64,000 nt of DNA from an uncultured Robinsoniella sp. (GCA_900540475.1 UQGG01000013.1:62001-126000), one strand, 5' to 3'; counted from the first letter of the stretch, positions 18,329 to 27,439 are shown. Notes: generated by a model not told the origin, from the sequence alone. Numbers and translations are program-made.

Positions 18329-18343
18329 TTTGAAAATTCATTC
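18329..18343 (+). repeat. Short relic of the dispersed hairpin element arm
   Basis: TTTGAAAATTCATTC here is identical to the core of the left arm of the inverted-repeat element at 56925-57089 and to the relic at 58183. It lies 15 bases after the addA stop. Only 15 bases match, so chance is possible, but all three copies are in gene gaps. Confidence 0.4.
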
Positions 18344-18392
18344 ATCCTTTTCCATGTTAAGGAAGTTTTAAGGGGATTTCACACAATTATGG

Positions 18393-18421
18393 TTGATTTT
18401 TCAAATACCAAAAGATATACT
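18393..18421 (+). promoter_or_regulatory. Sigma-A promoter of the GtrA-YfhO gene
   Basis: TTGATT (18393-18398), spacer of 17, TATACT (18416-18421), 33 bases before the start codon. Confidence 0.75.
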
Positions 18422-18454
18422 TAACACGACAGTATTTTAAATGAGGAGTGCAAT

Positions 18455-21400
18455 ATGAACTGGATAAAAAAAATGTTTCAAAATCAGGCCGTCCGTTACA
18501 TTTTCTTTGGCGGATGTACCACACTCGTTAACCTGGTTTCCTATACGCTTATGCGTACCGTTTTGGGCATCGACATTACGATAGCAGGTTTTATTTCCAT
18601 ATTGCTGTCCATTGCCTTTGCCTATGTTGTCAATAAGATCTTTGTTTTTGAGAGCAAAACAAATACCGTTTGGGAAGTTATAAAAGAATGCGCGCAGTTT
18701 GTTGGCATGAGACTTCTTACCATGTATATTGAAGTATTTGGTGTCCTGCTGCTCAGCTGTGTCTGGGGCATGAATGATTTAATTGCCAAACTGGTAATTC
18801 AGGTAGTTGTATTAGTATTGAATTATGTTTTCAGCAAAGCATTTGTATTTAAAGAAAAGAAAGACATTTCCCAATTAACGGAAAAAGAAAGAAAGAATCG
18901 TAAGACGAAGAAATGGTGTGTCATTGCATCAGCCGGAATTCCGGCAGTGGTGATGCTGATTGCCTACATCGCCAACGGCGTTTTTCCATTTGGGGATCAC
19001 GGTGTGCTGATCATCGATTCCCTGCATCAGTATCTGCCGTTTTTTACGGATTTTCATGACAAGCTTGCAGCCAGTGAGTCGTTATTATATTCCTTTGGCG
19101 GAGGTCTGGGATATAATTTCTGGGCGACTTATGCTTATTATCTGGCAAGCCCGTTGAATTTTCTCATCGTATTATTCCCAGCCAGGAATATGATGGATGT
19201 AATGGCGTACCTGATCGTTATTAAAATTGCATTGTGCGGCGGATGTTTTGGATATTATCTGACCACCCGGAATAAGGGAAAGAATTTTACTCCGGTTGTT
19301 TTTGCCGTGATGTATGCACTCAGCAGTTTTATGATTGGATACTATTTTAATTTGATGTGGCTGGACAGCATTGCCCTGCTTCCGATTGTAATGCTTGGCA
19401 TTGAACGGATTGTAAAAGGAGAAAGCGGAAGAACCTTTGGACTTTCTCTGTTTCTGGGGCTTTATTGTAACTATTATATCGGATTCATGCTGTGTTTATT
19501 TTCCTGCCTGTATTTTCTGGTGCAGTGGATTGCGGCAAAGAGATTTACCATCAAGGCGTTTTTTAAATCCGGTATTAACTTTGCATGGTATGCACTGCTC
19601 AGCGGTGGGATGGCAGCGCTGGTTCTGATGCCGGCTTACCGGGCACTTGGAATTACGGAATCTATGGATGACAACGGATTCCCGGATAAGATTAAGTTCT
19701 TTACCAGCACAATCGATCAGCTCACCAGCCATTTCGCATTTGTGGAACCCATCAACATCGCGGATGACCAGGCAGGGGTAAATGCTTACTGCGGCGTCAT
19801 TATACTGATTCTGGTGGTACTTTATGTGCTGGATAAAAAAGTGAGCCTGCGGGAACGTATTTCAAAAATATTGCTCTGTGCACTTTTAGTGCTGAGTTTT
19901 AATTTCAATATGCTCAACTTTGTATGGCATGGCTTCCATACGCAAAACGGACTGCCAAACCGTTTTTCCTTTATTTACATCTGTTTAATTCTGGTCATGG
20001 GATACGAAGCATTTACCCATGTAAAGAATATGCATGTAGTCAAAATAATCATATCCTGCCTGGTGCCTATAGGGTTCGTGGTCTACTGTATGATTACAAA
20101 GGCGGGAGAACGGGATCTCTATGTCTACCTCGTTACACTGGGACTGCTTGTAATTTACAGCATCCTGCTATTGCTCTACCGTTTTATCAGGCTGCGTGCA
20201 CTGATTGTGCAGAATGTGGTGCTGGGAGTCATGCTTGCAGAGATGATTACCATGGGAATCTATGGTGTCTGCAGCAATGGAACGGTAGGAAGAAGTACGT
20301 ATTTAGATGAGCAGAGCGCTTATAAAAAATTAATGGCTGAGCAGGGAGACCAGGATTTCTACCGTAGTGAAATCGACAGCCAGAGAATGCGCAATGAAAC
20401 AATGTTCATGGGCGGCAATGGTGTCGTGCTGTTTTCATCCACAATGCCGGCTGCAACGGTCAATATGTGCAAAGGTATCGGTATGGAGGCACGAACCAAT
20501 AAGAATGGTTATAACGGAATGACAAAATTGTTCAGTGATGTATTTGGTGTCCGTTATCTGGTTTCCAAGGCCAATTCCGATACTCTTTATAATATGAACC
20601 GTGTGGGCTTTGAAGAGCCGCTGGCGCTTTATAAAAATGAAAATGCACTGTCACTTGGCTTTATGGTGAATTCTGCGATTAAAGACTGGCAGATCGAAGG
20701 ACTGGTTCCAATGGAAATACAGGATCAGTTTGCAGGGCTGGCTACGGGCAGTGATCCCATCTTTACGCTGAGAGAAGAGTATGACATTGAAGAAGGACCG
20801 ACCTATATTATCCGTTTGCATCCGGGAGAACAGACTTATCTGGAAATGACTTCCAATGTAGAAAAACTGGTGATCAAGACACCTCAGTACGAGAAGACAA
20901 TCAATGGATATAACAGTAACCTCTTTGATCTGGGAAGGGTAACCGAGGACGGCAAAGCAAATGTCACTATCACTTATAAAGAAGGAAATGAAAATCCGGT
21001 GGGAGTCCGTGTCTATACCTGCAAGGATGAAGATTATACCAGGATGTATGAGAAGCTTTCCGCTAATCAAATGAATGTAACAACGGCGGAAGACGGAAAA
21101 ATCAGAGGAAATATCGATGTAAAAACAGCTGGTACCCTCCTAACCTCTATCCCATATGATACTGGATGGAAAGTAAAAGTTGACGGCAAAGAGATCGAAA
21201 CCTATGCTGTTGGTACCGCACTAATGGGATTTGACTTAAGTGAGGGACAGCACGAGATTACCATGGACTTTACACCCGAAGGCCTTTGGTCAGGAAGTTT
21301 TATCAGCATTGCCAGCATCGTTTTGTTTATGGTTACCATTATGCTGGAAGGCAGAAGCAGAAGGAAAAAAGGGTTACTGCCTGGAAATGATGAAGAAGAC

Positions 21401-21934
21401 CTGGATGACCTGGACGAAGACGAGATTTCTGAAAATGAGTATCAAAGCATGACCGGTGATTACGAAGAAGATGAGCCTGGGGATAGCTATGAAGATGCAG
21501 GGAAATCTGAATATGTAGAAAGATATGGAGCTACAGGCGAATACGAGGATGAGGAAGAGTATGAATCTGTGGGGGAGTCTGGGTATGAGGAAGACTATGA
21601 TCCTGCGGTGGAAGAATCTGAGTATGAGGAAAGCTATGAGTCAGAGGAAGAAGAATCTGAGTATGAGGAAGGCTATGAATCAGAGGTGGTAGAATCTGAG
21701 TATGAGGAAAGCTATGAGTCAGAGGAAGAAGAATCTGAGTATGAGGAAAGCTATGAGTCAGAGGAAGAATCTGAGTATGAGGAAGGCTATGAATCAGAGG
21801 AAGAAGAATCTGAATATGAGGAAGGCTATGAATCAGAGGAAGAATCTGAGTATGAGGAAGGCTATGAATCACCTGAGGAAGAATTCCAATATGAGGAATC
21901 TGGAAAATCTGGAAATAATACTGGGAATCAGTAA
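18455..21934 (+). CDS. GtrA-YfhO fusion membrane protein with acidic repeat tail
   Basis: 1159 residues, ATG after GAGGAG. Residues 10-140 are a GtrA-like domain of four membrane segments (YIFFGGCTTLVNLVSY ... FVFKEKK); such domains help move lipid-linked sugars across the membrane. Residues 150-965 are a YfhO-type multi-spanning protein (many hydrophobic segments, then an outward beta-rich part with YDTGWKVKVDGK and a last segment near 945-963). YfhO is needed for glycosylation of lipoteichoic acid in Bacilli, so sugar decoration of the envelope is the likely role. After the basic stop RSRRKK about 190 residues form an unusual cytoplasmic tail rich in Glu, Ser and Tyr, with seven or so repeats of about 12-13 residues. 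The reading frame continues 26 codons past the stop with similar sequence. Its own promoter precedes it. Confidence 0.88.
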   Translation: MNWIKKMFQNQAVRYIFFGGCTTLVNLVSYTLMRTVLGIDITIAGFISILLSIAFAYVVNKIFVFESKTNTVWEVIKECAQFVGMRLLTMYIEVFGVLLLSCVWGMNDLIAKLVIQVVVLVLNYVFSKAFVFKEKKDISQLTEKERKNRKTKKWCVIASAGIPAVVMLIAYIANGVFPFGDHGVLIIDSLHQYLPFFTDFHDKLAASESLLYSFGGGLGYNFWATYAYYLASPLNFLIVLFPARNMMDVMAYLIVIKIALCGGCFGYYLTTRNKGKNFTPVVFAVMYALSSFMIGYYFNLMWLDSIALLPIVMLGIERIVKGESGRTFGLSLFLGLYCNYYIGFMLCLFSCLYFLVQWIAAKRFTIKAFFKSGINFAWYALLSGGMAALVLMPAYRALGITESMDDNGFPDKIKFFTSTIDQLTSHFAFVEPINIADDQAGVNAYCGVIILILVVLYVLDKKVSLRERISKILLCALLVLSFNFNMLNFVWHGFHTQNGLPNRFSFIYICLILVMGYEAFTHVKNMHVVKIIISCLVPIGFVVYCMITKAGERDLYVYLVTLGLLVIYSILLLLYRFIRLRALIVQNVVLGVMLAEMITMGIYGVCSNGTVGRSTYLDEQSAYKKLMAEQGDQDFYRSEIDSQRMRNETMFMGGNGVVLFSSTMPAATVNMCKGIGMEARTNKNGYNGMTKLFSDVFGVRYLVSKANSDTLYNMNRVGFEEPLALYKNENALSLGFMVNSAIKDWQIEGLVPMEIQDQFAGLATGSDPIFTLREEYDIEEGPTYIIRLHPGEQTYLEMTSNVEKLVIKTPQYEKTINGYNSNLFDLGRVTEDGKANVTITYKEGNENPVGVRVYTCKDEDYTRMYEKLSANQMNVTTAEDGKIRGNIDVKTAGTLLTSIPYDTGWKVKVDGKEIETYAVGTALMGFDLSEGQHEITMDFTPEGLWSGSFISIASIVLFMVTIMLEGRSRRKKGLLPGNDEEDLDDLDEDEISENEYQSMTGDYEEDEPGDSYEDAGKSEYVERYGATGEYEDEEEYESVGESGYEEDYDPAVEESEYEESYESEEEESEYEEGYESEVVESEYEESYESEEEESEYEESYESEEESEYEEGYESEEEESEYEEGYESEEESEYEEGYESPEEEFQYEESGKSGNNTGNQ
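21608..21891 (+). repeat. Tandem 36-39-bp repeats coding the acidic tail
   Basis: About seven units coding variants of ESEYEESYESEEE or ESEYEEGYESEEE follow one another, differing mainly by Ser/Gly and by loss of one Glu codon. Units are close to identical in DNA, so slippage and length variation are expected. Confidence 0.9.
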
Positions 21935-22052
21935 GATTATGCGTCTGCAGAAGAATCTGAGTATGTGAAAAGTAATAAGCCTGTAAAAATTGGACAGGCG
22001 AGAAAGCAATTTTAAAATACGCTCTGGAGTTTTATACGATACATTTCAAAAA

Positions 22053-22093
22053 TGGTTCAAATATACAGCAGAATCAGCTGTGTATTTGGACCA
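22053..22093 (+). terminator. Long hairpin after the GtrA-YfhO gene
   Basis: TGGTTCAAATATACAGC (22053-22069) pairs over 17 bases with GCTGTGTATTTGGACCA (22077-22093), with two G-T pairs and a 7-base loop. No T-run follows (TAAATTTATAAAAATTT), so it may end transcripts weakly or protect the mRNA 3' end. Confidence 0.5.
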
Positions 22094-22197
22094 TAAATTT
22101 ATAAAAATTTCCGGCAGACGGCGATGATACTGAAAGACAGAGAAGAAGTAAGGTAAAAATACATTTGTTACATCAGAGAAAGAGGGTAAATCACGTT

Positions 22198-23391
22198 ATG
22201 AATATTACATTTTCCAACAAAGCAGATATGTTTGAAGCAGGAATATTTGCCGTGCTCAATGAAAAAAAGGAAGCGTTAATCAATCAGGGAAAGAAAATCT
22301 ATAATCTTTCGGTAGGTACACCGGATTTTAAAACCGCTCCACACATCGTAGAAGCCGTATCTGAGGCTGCAAAAGATCCGGGTAACTACAAATATGCCCT
22401 GGTGGATATTCCACCGCTCATACAGGCTGTACAGGACTTTTATCAAAAGAGATTCCAGGTTGCACTAGATACAGAAGAGATCATGTCAATGAATGGCTCC
22501 CAGGAGGGGATGGCACATTTTGCCTGGACGCTGTGCAACCCTCAGGATGTGGTGCTTGTGCCAAATCCAGGGTATCCTATATTTAATATCGGTCCATCTC
22601 TCTGCGATGCAAAGACCGTGCAATATCCCTTATATAAAGAAAACCACTTTTTGCCCCGCTTGAATGAAATCCCGGAAGAAACAGCAAGAGCTGCCAAATT
22701 CATGGTAGTTAGTTATCCGGCAAACCCGGTCTGTGCTGTGGCACCGGACAGTTTCTATGAAGAGCTGATTGCATTTGCCAAAAAGTATGAGATTGTAATC
22801 TTACATGACAATGCCTATTCAGATATTATCTATGGTGGCAGAAAAGGAGGCTCCTTCTTGCAGTTCGGCGGGGCAAAGGAAGTAGGCGTTGAATTTTACT
22901 CCCTGTCAAAATCCTTTAACTATACCGGTGCCAGAATGTCTTTTGCCATTGGAAATAAAAAGATTATCGAGAAATTCCGAGCAGTCAGAACCCAGATCGA
23001 TTACGGGGTATTTCTACCTGTGCAATATGGAGCAGTGGCGGCATTAAACGGACCGTTTGAGATGGTGGAAGAGCAGTGCAGGGAATATGAAAGAAGGAAT
23101 CAGGCACTTTGCGGTGGACTTCGCAGCATCGGATGGAATGTACCGGACAGCGAGGGAACCATGTTTGTATGGGCAGCATTGCCGGAGGGCTATAGCGATT
23201 CCAATCAGTTTGTTATGGAACTGATGGAAAGATCCGGCGTTATCTGTGTACCGGGCAGCAGCTTTGGTACTTTGGGTGAAGGTTATGTGAGATTTGCTCT
23301 GGTGGAGAATGTGGAGCGGATAGAGGAGATTGTGGAGAGTATAAGAGTTAGTGGGATCTTAGGAGGAAAGAGCGATAACCGGAACTACTAA
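22198..23391 (+). CDS. Class I/II aminotransferase (PLP-dependent)
   Basis: 397 residues from ATG 22198 (GAGGG upstream); a TTG at 22165 could add 11 residues but these do not look like the family. Fold type I features: SVGTPDFKTAPHI at the start, YPANPVC, DNAYSDI, and YSLSKSFNYTGARM with the PLP lysine at 238. The sequence is closest in pattern to the aspartate/alanine aminotransferase and LL-diaminopimelate aminotransferase group, so a role in amino-acid or lysine/cell-wall precursor synthesis is possible, but substrate cannot be set by eye. It stands alone between a membrane protein gene and a secreted protein gene. Confidence 0.9.
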   Translation: MNITFSNKADMFEAGIFAVLNEKKEALINQGKKIYNLSVGTPDFKTAPHIVEAVSEAAKDPGNYKYALVDIPPLIQAVQDFYQKRFQVALDTEEIMSMNGSQEGMAHFAWTLCNPQDVVLVPNPGYPIFNIGPSLCDAKTVQYPLYKENHFLPRLNEIPEETARAAKFMVVSYPANPVCAVAPDSFYEELIAFAKKYEIVILHDNAYSDIIYGGRKGGSFLQFGGAKEVGVEFYSLSKSFNYTGARMSFAIGNKKIIEKFRAVRTQIDYGVFLPVQYGAVAALNGPFEMVEEQCREYERRNQALCGGLRSIGWNVPDSEGTMFVWAALPEGYSDSNQFVMELMERSGVICVPGSSFGTLGEGYVRFALVENVERIEEIVESIRVSGILGGKSDNRNY

Positions 23392-23411
23392 ATATGTTGT
23401 ATTAAGTTTTG

Positions 23412-23458
23412 AGCCAATAGCTATTCTTGATGGGGCAAGTCAGCTATAGCTATTGGCT
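23412..23458. repeat. Perfect 13-bp inverted repeat
   Basis: AGCCAATAGCTAT (23412-23424) is the exact inverse of ATAGCTATTGGCT (23446-23458), spacer 21 bases. It lies between the aminotransferase stop and the next ribosome site. There is no T-run. It could be an operator or an RNA hairpin in the leader of the secreted protein gene. Confidence 0.7.
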
Positions 23459-23495
23459 AGCATCCGCTGGAAATGACAATAAGGAGGAGAATCAG

Positions 23496-24125
23496 ATGAA
23501 GAAAAGTTTAATAATGTTCGTTATAATATTTATATCTGTCGTATTAAGTGCAGTACCTGTTACAGCTGCAAGTAAATCAATTACTCCCACAGTACAGAAG
23601 CAAATTACAAATAAGACCACAAGTATAAAGGTGAAAGCGAATAAAAAAACAGTTCTGTTCGTTGAAGTGAATAATAAACTATTATCGAAAGTAAAGTATA
23701 AAAAGGATACGGTTAAAATCATATCCATACCCAGGCAAAAAGCTGGTATGAAAATAAAGTTTTATACAAAAGACAAGGCAGGTAGAAAAAGCAAAATAGT
23801 TATTAGGAAGGTGAAAGATGTTATTGCTCCCAAAAAACCAGTAGTTAGATTTACTGCTGATCAGAAATTACAGATTAAAGGGGAGAAGGGATGTTTTGTT
23901 TCCATTGTAGAAGATGCTGTCATTAATCCTTCTTATGATCCCCAAAAGGTGAAGGATGAAGAAAGTATAGTGGGAAAAATAAAAAGTAAAAGAACTTTTA
24001 CTTATGACAAGAGAAGTTTTGGTATCGGATCACGTTATAATATAAAATTACGGGACAGTGCCGGAAATTGGAGCAAACCAACGATACTGGATTTTAACGG
24101 TTACGGAGACTATAAAATTTATTAA
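23496..24125 (+). CDS. Small secreted protein with Ig-like fold features
   Basis: 209 residues from ATG 23496, preceded by AAGGAGG. Residues 1-26 are a clear signal peptide (KKSLIMFVIIFISVVLSAVPVTAA). The mature part is strongly basic (many Lys) and reads like two beta-sandwich modules: residues about 30-105 and 110-209, with KDKAGRKSK and RDSAGNWSKP, phrases common in bacterial Ig-like domains. There is no wall anchor or catalytic motif. Function is unknown; cell-surface or matrix binding is a guess. A terminator follows. Confidence 0.7.
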   Translation: MKKSLIMFVIIFISVVLSAVPVTAASKSITPTVQKQITNKTTSIKVKANKKTVLFVEVNNKLLSKVKYKKDTVKIISIPRQKAGMKIKFYTKDKAGRKSKIVIRKVKDVIAPKKPVVRFTADQKLQIKGEKGCFVSIVEDAVINPSYDPQKVKDEESIVGKIKSKRTFTYDKRSFGIGSRYNIKLRDSAGNWSKPTILDFNGYGDYKIY

Positions 24126-24260
24126 TAAAAATAGTCAGATAAATTTCCAACATATTACTTAGTGTTTATGGATTGTTTTTATTGTATCTATATGAACTAT
24201 GAAATCTGTTAAAAAATAGAATATATTTTTACATAAATCCCATAGTAAGAGAAATCCATC

Positions 24261-24295
24261 AAAAAGAGGGCTTGAAATAAAGCCCTCTTTATTGT
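24261..24295 (+). terminator. Terminator after the small secreted protein gene
   Basis: AAAGAGGGCTT (24263-24273) pairs perfectly with AAGCCCTCTTT (24280-24290), loop of 6, with A-rich and T-rich flanks. The rest of the 24126-24440 gap is AT-rich, with no promoter I would stand by. Confidence 0.85.
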
Positions 24296-24440
24296 ATTAT
24301 AGGGAGTAAAGTACAGGCCAAATAAAATGACTTTTATAAATCGGTACAACAATACCGGATAGCCGGTCAAATTGCTGGTCTATTTTTCCGGTTTAAGGGT
24401 ATATATGGTACTGGATATAAAAACAGATTAGGGGTAAAAA

Positions 24441-25352
24441 GTGAATCAGGATTTGTATAATCAGTTGTGTGAGATTGTCGGAAGCGACAATGTACATGTA
24501 GATGAAGAAATGAAAAAACATACCACTTTCCGAATTGGAGGTCCGGCGGACTTTTATGTGTTGCCTCATTCCAAAGATGAAATTGGACGTGTGGTGCAGG
24601 TGTGTAAGAACGCCGAAGAGCCGTTTTATGTCTTAGGAAACGGCAGTAATCTTTTAGTAGGCGACAAAGGTTATCGCGGTGTCATTATTCAAATTTTTAA
24701 GAACTACAGTGATATTATAATAGAAGGAACGCAGATTACGGCAAAGTCCGGGGCGCTGCTGTCAAAAGTAGCGAAGAAAGCACTGGATGCAGGGCTGACC
24801 GGGTTTGAATTTGCATCCGGGATTCCGGGAACAATCGGTGGTGCCGTAGTTATGAACGCAGGTGCCTATGGCGGTGAGATGAAAGACGTGATTCTTTCTG
24901 CTACGGTTATGACCCGGGAAGGCGGCATTCAAAAGCTGTCGAACCAGGAACTTCAGTTAGGATACCGTACCAGTCTGGTAGCCAGGGAGAATGATATTGT
25001 GCTGGAAGTAAGACTCGGATTAAAAAAAGGTAATTCGGATGAGATCCGGGACCTTATGGAAGAGTTAAAGAATAAAAGAGTGACAAAACAGCCGCTGGAA
25101 TATCCCAGCGCCGGCAGTACATTTAAACGGCCGGAAGGGTATTTTGCCGGAAAGCTGATTATGGATGCGGGAATGAGAGGATTCTCCGTTGGAGATGCCC
25201 AGGTTTCCGAAAAGCATTGTGGATTTGTGATTAATAAAGGGGATGCTTCTGCCAGAGACATTGTGGCACTGATGGAAGAGGTTACCGGACGTGTGAAAGA
25301 ACAGTTCGGTGTGACATTAGAGCCGGAAGTGAAGAGATTAGGAGAATTCTAA
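24441..25352 (+). CDS. murB: UDP-N-acetylenolpyruvoylglucosamine reductase
   Basis: 303 residues, GTG start behind AGGGG. FAD-binding motifs LGNGSNLLVGDKGYRG and FASGIPGTIGGAVVMNAGAYG, substrate motifs YRTSL and SAGSTFKRP (the serine that donates the proton), and the C-terminal acid region LEPEV. It reduces the enolpyruvyl ether in the second step of UDP-MurNAc synthesis for peptidoglycan. Size and motifs are those of the shorter type II MurB of Firmicutes. It is first in a compact murB-rapZ-whiA-HPr operon (gap of two bases to rapZ). Confidence 0.97.
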   Translation: MNQDLYNQLCEIVGSDNVHVDEEMKKHTTFRIGGPADFYVLPHSKDEIGRVVQVCKNAEEPFYVLGNGSNLLVGDKGYRGVIIQIFKNYSDIIIEGTQITAKSGALLSKVAKKALDAGLTGFEFASGIPGTIGGAVVMNAGAYGGEMKDVILSATVMTREGGIQKLSNQELQLGYRTSLVARENDIVLEVRLGLKKGNSDEIRDLMEELKNKRVTKQPLEYPSAGSTFKRPEGYFAGKLIMDAGMRGFSVGDAQVSEKHCGFVINKGDASARDIVALMEEVTGRVKEQFGVTLEPEVKRLGEF

Positions 25353-25354
25353 GG

Positions 25355-26212
25355 ATGAGATTCGTTATTGTTACGGGAATGTCCGGGGCGGGAAAGAGTA
25401 CAGCACTGAAGATGCTGGAGGATGCAGGTTATTTTTGTGTAGATAATCTTCCAATCCAGCTCTTGCGTAAATTTGCAGAACTGGCCTGTACCCCGGGAAA
25501 CGAGATCAGTAAAGTGGCAATGGGCGTGGATGTGCGGAATGGCAGGGCATTAAAGGAACTGGAACATGTATTGGAGTCAATGGTGATAGAAGGCTTCCAC
25601 TATGAGATCCTCTTTCTGGACGCGGCTGATGCAGTTCTTGTGAAGCGTTACAAGGAAACCAGAAGAGCCCATCCACTTGCAAAAAATGGCAGAATAGATA
25701 AAGGAATTGCCGCTGAGCGGGAACAACTGGTATTTTTAAAACAGCATGCGGATTATATCCTGGATACCAGCCAGTTGCTGACCAGGGAACTGAAGCTGGA
25801 ACTGGATAAAATATTTGTGCAAAACCAGGAATTTAAAAATATCATGATTACAATCTTATCCTTTGGCTTTAAATATGGGATACCAAGTGATTCTGATCTG
25901 GTATTTGATGTACGGTTCCTGCCAAATCCCTTCTATATTGATGAATTAAAGCACAAGACCGGTAATGACAGGGAAGTTCAGGATTATGTTATGGGTTATG
26001 ACATAGCACATGAATTTTTAAAAAAGCTGACAGATATGGTGGAATTTCTCATTCCAAACTATATAATAGAAGGAAAAAACCAGTTGGTCATCAGCATCGG
26101 ATGCACGGGAGGGAAACACCGTTCCGTTACATTGGCAAACAGGCTGTTCGAGACCCTTGGTCCCAAGGATGAATACGGACTGAAAATTGAACACAGGGAT
26201 ATTAATAGATAA
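25355..26212 (+). CDS. rapZ: RapZ/YvcJ nucleotide-binding protein
   Basis: 285 residues. N-terminal Walker A GMSGAGKST (8-16), Walker B-like LFLDAAD, and the conserved C-terminal half with FGFKYG, VFDVRFLPNP, and IGCTGGKHRS. In enterics this family guides RNase decay of the GlmS-regulating small RNA; in Firmicutes (YvcJ) it is a GTPase/ATPase with a less clear role linked to competence and cell-wall sugar supply. It lies two bases after murB and 11 bases before whiA. Confidence 0.96.
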   Translation: MRFVIVTGMSGAGKSTALKMLEDAGYFCVDNLPIQLLRKFAELACTPGNEISKVAMGVDVRNGRALKELEHVLESMVIEGFHYEILFLDAADAVLVKRYKETRRAHPLAKNGRIDKGIAAEREQLVFLKQHADYILDTSQLLTRELKLELDKIFVQNQEFKNIMITILSFGFKYGIPSDSDLVFDVRFLPNPFYIDELKHKTGNDREVQDYVMGYDIAHEFLKKLTDMVEFLIPNYIIEGKNQLVISIGCTGGKHRSVTLANRLFETLGPKDEYGLKIEHRDINR

Positions 26213-26223
26213 GAAGGTGTGTT

Positions 26224-27192
26224 ATGTCTTTTTCAAGCGATGTCAAAGAAGAATTATCAAGACAGTCCAGCAGCGCGAGACATTGCCAGATTGCTGAAAT
26301 TGCCGCCATTATTAGTATGTGCGGCGGGATATCCATCTCCAGCAAAGACAAATACAGTGTCAGAATCCAGACAGAAAATATCGCAGTCGCAAGAAAGTAC
26401 TTTACTTTATTGAGAAAAACCTTTAATATAGAGACGGAGGTTTCTATCAGGCAGAATATGTCGGTAAGAAAAAGCCGCGTGTATATAGTTTTGGTAAAAC
26501 GACATGAAGATTCTCTTATGATTTTGAAGGCCGCCAAGCTCCTGAATAAGGACATGGAGGTAGAAGAAAATCTTTCCATAGTGAATAATATGGTGATTCA
26601 GAACACATGCTGTAAAAGGGCATTTATAAGAGGCGCTTTTTTGGCGGCAGGTTCGATCAGTGATCCGCAGAAGTTTTATCATTTTGAAATTGTCTGCACG
26701 ACCATACATAAGGCAGAACAGCTGCAGGCGATTATAAATAGTTTCGGGCTGGATGCAAAAATTGTAGCCAGAAAGAAATATTATGTTGTCTATATTAAAG
26801 AAGGCGCACAAATTGTCGATATATTGAATATCATGGAGGCACATGTGGCACTTATGAATTTAGAGAATGTCCGGATTTTGAAGGACATGCGCAATGAGGT
26901 GAACCGGAAGGTAAATTGCGAAACGGCTAATATTCATAAAACAGTCAGCGCAGCAGTAAAACAAATTGAAGATATTAAATATATTCAGTCTACGGCAGGA
27001 TTTGAAAGTTTATCCGAAGGATTGGCTGAAATGGCAGAACTACGGTTGGCCCAGCCGGATGCGACACTAAAGGAATTGGGAATGTTGTTAACACCTCAAG
27101 TTGGAAAATCAGGAGTAAATCATAGATTGAGAAAATTAAGCAATTTAGCGGATGAGCTAAGAGAGAACAAGGAGGAGAAACATTATGATTAA
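26224..27192 (+). CDS. whiA: WhiA DNA-binding regulator
   Basis: 322 residues, ATG after AGAAGGTG. N-terminal LAGLIDADG-like part (SFSSDVKEEL, GAFLAAGSISDP) without nuclease residues and a C-terminal helix-turn-helix (LKELGMLL ... KSGVNHRLRKL). WhiA acts in cell division and chromosome segregation in Firmicutes and sporulation in Actinobacteria. Its end overlaps the HPr-like gene by eight bases. The gene yvcK, which sits between rapZ and whiA in Bacillus, is absent here. Confidence 0.96.
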   Translation: MSFSSDVKEELSRQSSSARHCQIAEIAAIISMCGGISISSKDKYSVRIQTENIAVARKYFTLLRKTFNIETEVSIRQNMSVRKSRVYIVLVKRHEDSLMILKAAKLLNKDMEVEENLSIVNNMVIQNTCCKRAFIRGAFLAAGSISDPQKFYHFEIVCTTIHKAEQLQAIINSFGLDAKIVARKKYYVVYIKEGAQIVDILNIMEAHVALMNLENVRILKDMRNEVNRKVNCETANIHKTVSAAVKQIEDIKYIQSTAGFESLSEGLAEMAELRLAQPDATLKELGMLLTPQVGKSGVNHRLRKLSNLADELRENKEEKHYD

Positions 27193-27439
27193 AAAACCTA
27201 TCACAATTCAGATTCCAAGTGGATTGGAAGCACGGCCGGTAGCACTTCTGGTGCAGGTGGCAAGCCAGTACGAGAGCGATATCCATGTAGAATGTGGTGA
27301 CAAGAAAGTGAATGCAAAAAGTATTATGGGTATGATGACTTTGGGCCTGGTTGCAGGTGAAAATGTTAATGTCATCGTAGAAGGCAGCGATGAGCAGGAA
27401 GCTATGAACAATATCGAGAAATATTTAAGCAGTAAATAA
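27185..27439 (+). CDS. crh: Crh-like HPr-family protein (Glu15, Ser46)
   Basis: 84 residues, GGAGG site inside the end of whiA. The fold motif is present, but the position of the PTS phosphohistidine holds Glu (SGLEARPVALL, Glu15), while the regulatory serine is kept (NAKSIMGMMTLG, Ser46). In Bacillus Crh the same histidine is replaced by Gln. So this protein should not carry phosphate in sugar transport but may be phosphorylated by HPr kinase and act as a CcpA partner in catabolite control. Gene position next to whiA is the same as for crh. The symbol follows these two residues and context. Confidence 0.85.
   Translation: MIKKPITIQIPSGLEARPVALLVQVASQYESDIHVECGDKKVNAKSIMGMMTLGLVAGENVNVIVEGSDEQEAMNNIEKYLSSK

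Noticed and set aside
21531..21872. Minus-strand reading frame with HSLPHTQILP repeats
   Set aside because: It is only the shadow of the acidic tail repeats on the plus strand and has no ribosome site.
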